Below, piece after piece: positions 62,878-64,000 of a DNA stretch of 64,000 bases. Every line of letters begins with the position of its first letter. Within the stretch, counting starts at the first letter, position 1. The notes below the pieces were generated by a model. It was not told the DNA's origin and did no database searches. It saw only the letters and a program-made list of their open reading frames with translations. The stretch is from Lignipirellula cremea (GTDB taxonomy: Bacteria > Planctomycetota > Planctomycetia > Pirellulales > Pirellulaceae), in assembly GCF_007751035.1 (NCBI RefSeq), contig NZ_CP036433.1:3701001-3765000 (forward strand). Reading direction: 5' to 3'. A program made the position numbers and the translations under genes.

Positions 62878-63441
62878 ATGAATCGATTTCTTGTTCCCGC
62901 GGTCTTAGCTGCCGCCACGATCTGTTTCGCCGGCACCAACGCTTCGGCGTTCAACCTGTTCGGCGGATGCGGCTGCAATGCCGCTCCTAGCTGTTGTGCT
63001 CCGTCTTGCGGATGCAACGCTGCCCCGTCTTGCGGTTGCAATGTTGCCCCGACCTGCGGTTGCGAACCGTCCTGCTGTGATTCGGGCTGCGGCCATCGTC
63101 ACGGCGGCATGGGCCTGTTCAAAGGCCTGTTCGGCCACAAGCGTTCGCACGGCTGCTGCGATAGCGGCTGCGATTCGTGCGGTGGTTGCGAGCCCTCTTG
63201 CGGTTGCAACGTTGCCCCGTCTTGCGGTTGCAACGCTGCTCCCTCTTGCGGTTGCGCCCCGACCTGCGGTTGCGAACCGAGCTGCTGTGGCTCGTCGCAC
63301 AGCTGTGGCTTCAAAGGCCACTTCAAGAAAATGTTCAGTGGCTTCGGTCACCGTCATCACGGCTGCTGCGATAGCGGCTGCTGTGGCGCCGAGCCGAGCT
63401 GTGGCTGCAACGTTGCCCCCAGCTGTGGTTGCAACTACTAA
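62878..63441 (+). CDS. Secreted Cys-rich repeat protein
   Basis: A 187-aa protein with a signal peptide (MNRFLVPAVLAAATICFAG, cleavage near ASA-FN) and GAGGAG upstream of the ATG. The mature part is built from CGCNAAPS, CGCNVAPS and CEPSCCDSGCG units. Between them are basic/His segments (GHRHGGMGLFKGLFGHKRSHG and a related GHFKKMFSGFGHRHHG). The two basic segments look duplicated. Cysteine content is about one residue in four or five. It resembles in style the protein at 5919. Extracellular metal binding or disulfide-linked matrix is inferred. Confidence 0.85.
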   Translation: MNRFLVPAVLAAATICFAGTNASAFNLFGGCGCNAAPSCCAPSCGCNAAPSCGCNVAPTCGCEPSCCDSGCGHRHGGMGLFKGLFGHKRSHGCCDSGCDSCGGCEPSCGCNVAPSCGCNAAPSCGCAPTCGCEPSCCGSSHSCGFKGHFKKMFSGFGHRHHGCCDSGCCGAEPSCGCNVAPSCGCNY

Positions 63442-63510
63442 GCCTGAGTCCCTCCGGGGATTCATCACGACGCGACAAACCATCGCGGCGTTAAAACTCT
63501 AGATCAACAA

Positions 63511-63541
63511 ACAGCCCGCATGGCAATCATGCGGGCTGTTT
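63511..63541 (+). terminator. Terminator after the Cys-rich gene
   Basis: A perfect 12-bp stem ACAGCCCGCATG / CATGCGGGCTGT with a 5-base loop, followed by a short T-run (TTTGCGTT). The stem is strong, the T-run weak. Confidence 0.75.
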
Positions 63542-63687
63542 GCGTTCTTGCACGCATGTCGCCAATCGGACGACGCCGTCAGAAACTATATGGCAAAGCG
63601 CCGGTTGATGGGTTAAAACACAACTCTCGCCTGTTGCCTTGCCGGGGACGCCCGGACCGCAATCACTCCGGCCTGTTGGAGCCCGCC

Positions 63688-64000
63688 ATGTCGATTCTTG
63701 TTCCGCCCTTTTCACGACGTCGTTTTCTGGAAGTCGGATCGGCCGGTCTACTGGGACTTACCCTGCCGGCGCTCTTGCGCTGGGAAGCCCAGGCCAAAGC
63801 GGCCGGCACGCCGGCCCCGCGGGCGAAGAACATCATTTTCTACTGGTGCCAGGGCGGACCGCCCCACCAGGACATGTGGGACATGAAGCCGAATGCGCCG
63901 GCGGAAGTACGGGGCGAGTTCAATCCGATCGCCACCGACCTGCCCGGCTACCAGGTGTGCGAGCTGATGCCCCATTTGTCGAAGCAGATTCACAAGCTCA
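63688..64000 (+). CDS. DUF1501 family protein, Tat-exported (3' partial)
   Basis: The start of a DUF1501 protein; the frame is open to the end of the window (104 codons). A twin-arginine signal is clear (SRRRFLEVGSAGLLGLTLPAL), and the domain begins AKNIIFYWCQGGPPHQDMWDMKPNAP with the conserved GG(P)xHxDxxDxKP pattern, then RGEFNPIATDLPGYQVCELMPHL. GGAG lies upstream of the ATG. This sulfatase-like family is greatly expanded in planctomycetes and is often paired with DUF1549/DUF1553 genes, which would lie outside the window. Confidence 0.9.
   Translation, partial: MSILVPPFSRRRFLEVGSAGLLGLTLPALLRWEAQAKAAGTPAPRAKNIIFYWCQGGPPHQDMWDMKPNAPAEVRGEFNPIATDLPGYQVCELMPHLSKQIHKL

Overview
The window reads as chromosome of a planctomycete, most likely a Pirellulaceae-type organism. 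This is inferred from the high GC content, the abundance of large secreted or outer-membrane 'conserved planctomycete' proteins, Tat-type Gfo/Idh/MocA and DUF1501 proteins, Cys- and His-rich secreted repeat proteins, PPi-type phosphofructokinase, and many genes without a strong ribosome-binding site. Der at the left end and the DUF1501 protein at the right end run off the window.

Layout. 1-6.6 kb: der (partial), a secreted oxidoreductase, UDP-glucuronate decarboxylase, enoyl-CoA hydratase and a Cys-rich repeat protein. 6.8-10.2 kb: a BamA-like system split into a POTRA-only protein and a separate beta-barrel lipoprotein. 10.6-22 kb: an LRR lipoprotein, an orphan sugar-type ABC permease, a DUF819 membrane protein, TPR and TolC-like envelope proteins, and a large membrane-anchored hypothetical. 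22-28.5 kb, all on the minus strand: tRNA-Thr(CGU), a TPR protein ending in two RNA-polymerase alpha-CTD-like domains, tgt, sucA and an ABC-2 permease. 30-38 kb: a type VI secretion operon tssA-tssB-tssC-(small ORF)-hcp-tssE-tssF-tssG, divergent from a single-domain response regulator. 39-47.5 kb: oxidoreductase, alpha/beta hydrolase, HU-like protein, Skp-like lipoprotein, DAHP synthase (aroF), a BON protein and a large CHAT-fold protein. 47.9-50.2 kb: two degenerate group II intron copies around a CbrC-like gene. 50.4-58.7 kb: acetyltransferase, QueD/PTPS, RecQ, PPi-PFK, a flippase-like membrane protein and a DinB protein. 59-64 kb: a His/Gly-rich secreted protein behind a sigma-54-like promoter, a seven-unit ~144 bp tandem array of hairpins, a zinc-ribbon protein, a PilZ-like protein, a second Cys-rich secreted protein and the DUF1501 start.

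The strongest new signal is upstream of aroF. A 19-codon ORF with seven aromatic residues (Phe, Tyr, Trp, Trp, Phe, Phe, Phe) is followed by a GC-rich intrinsic terminator. A six-base segment just before the leader stop codon is perfectly complementary to the 5' side of that terminator. This has the logic of ribosome-mediated attenuation of aromatic amino acid synthesis. A sigma-70-like promoter is placed so that the transcript would start at the leader ATG. Other items worth following are the hairpin array, the split BamA, the TPR/double alpha-CTD protein, a CHAT domain without its catalytic residues, and a dispersed palindromic repeat family.

All calls come from reading the sequence and recalled family knowledge; no database search or folding program was run.
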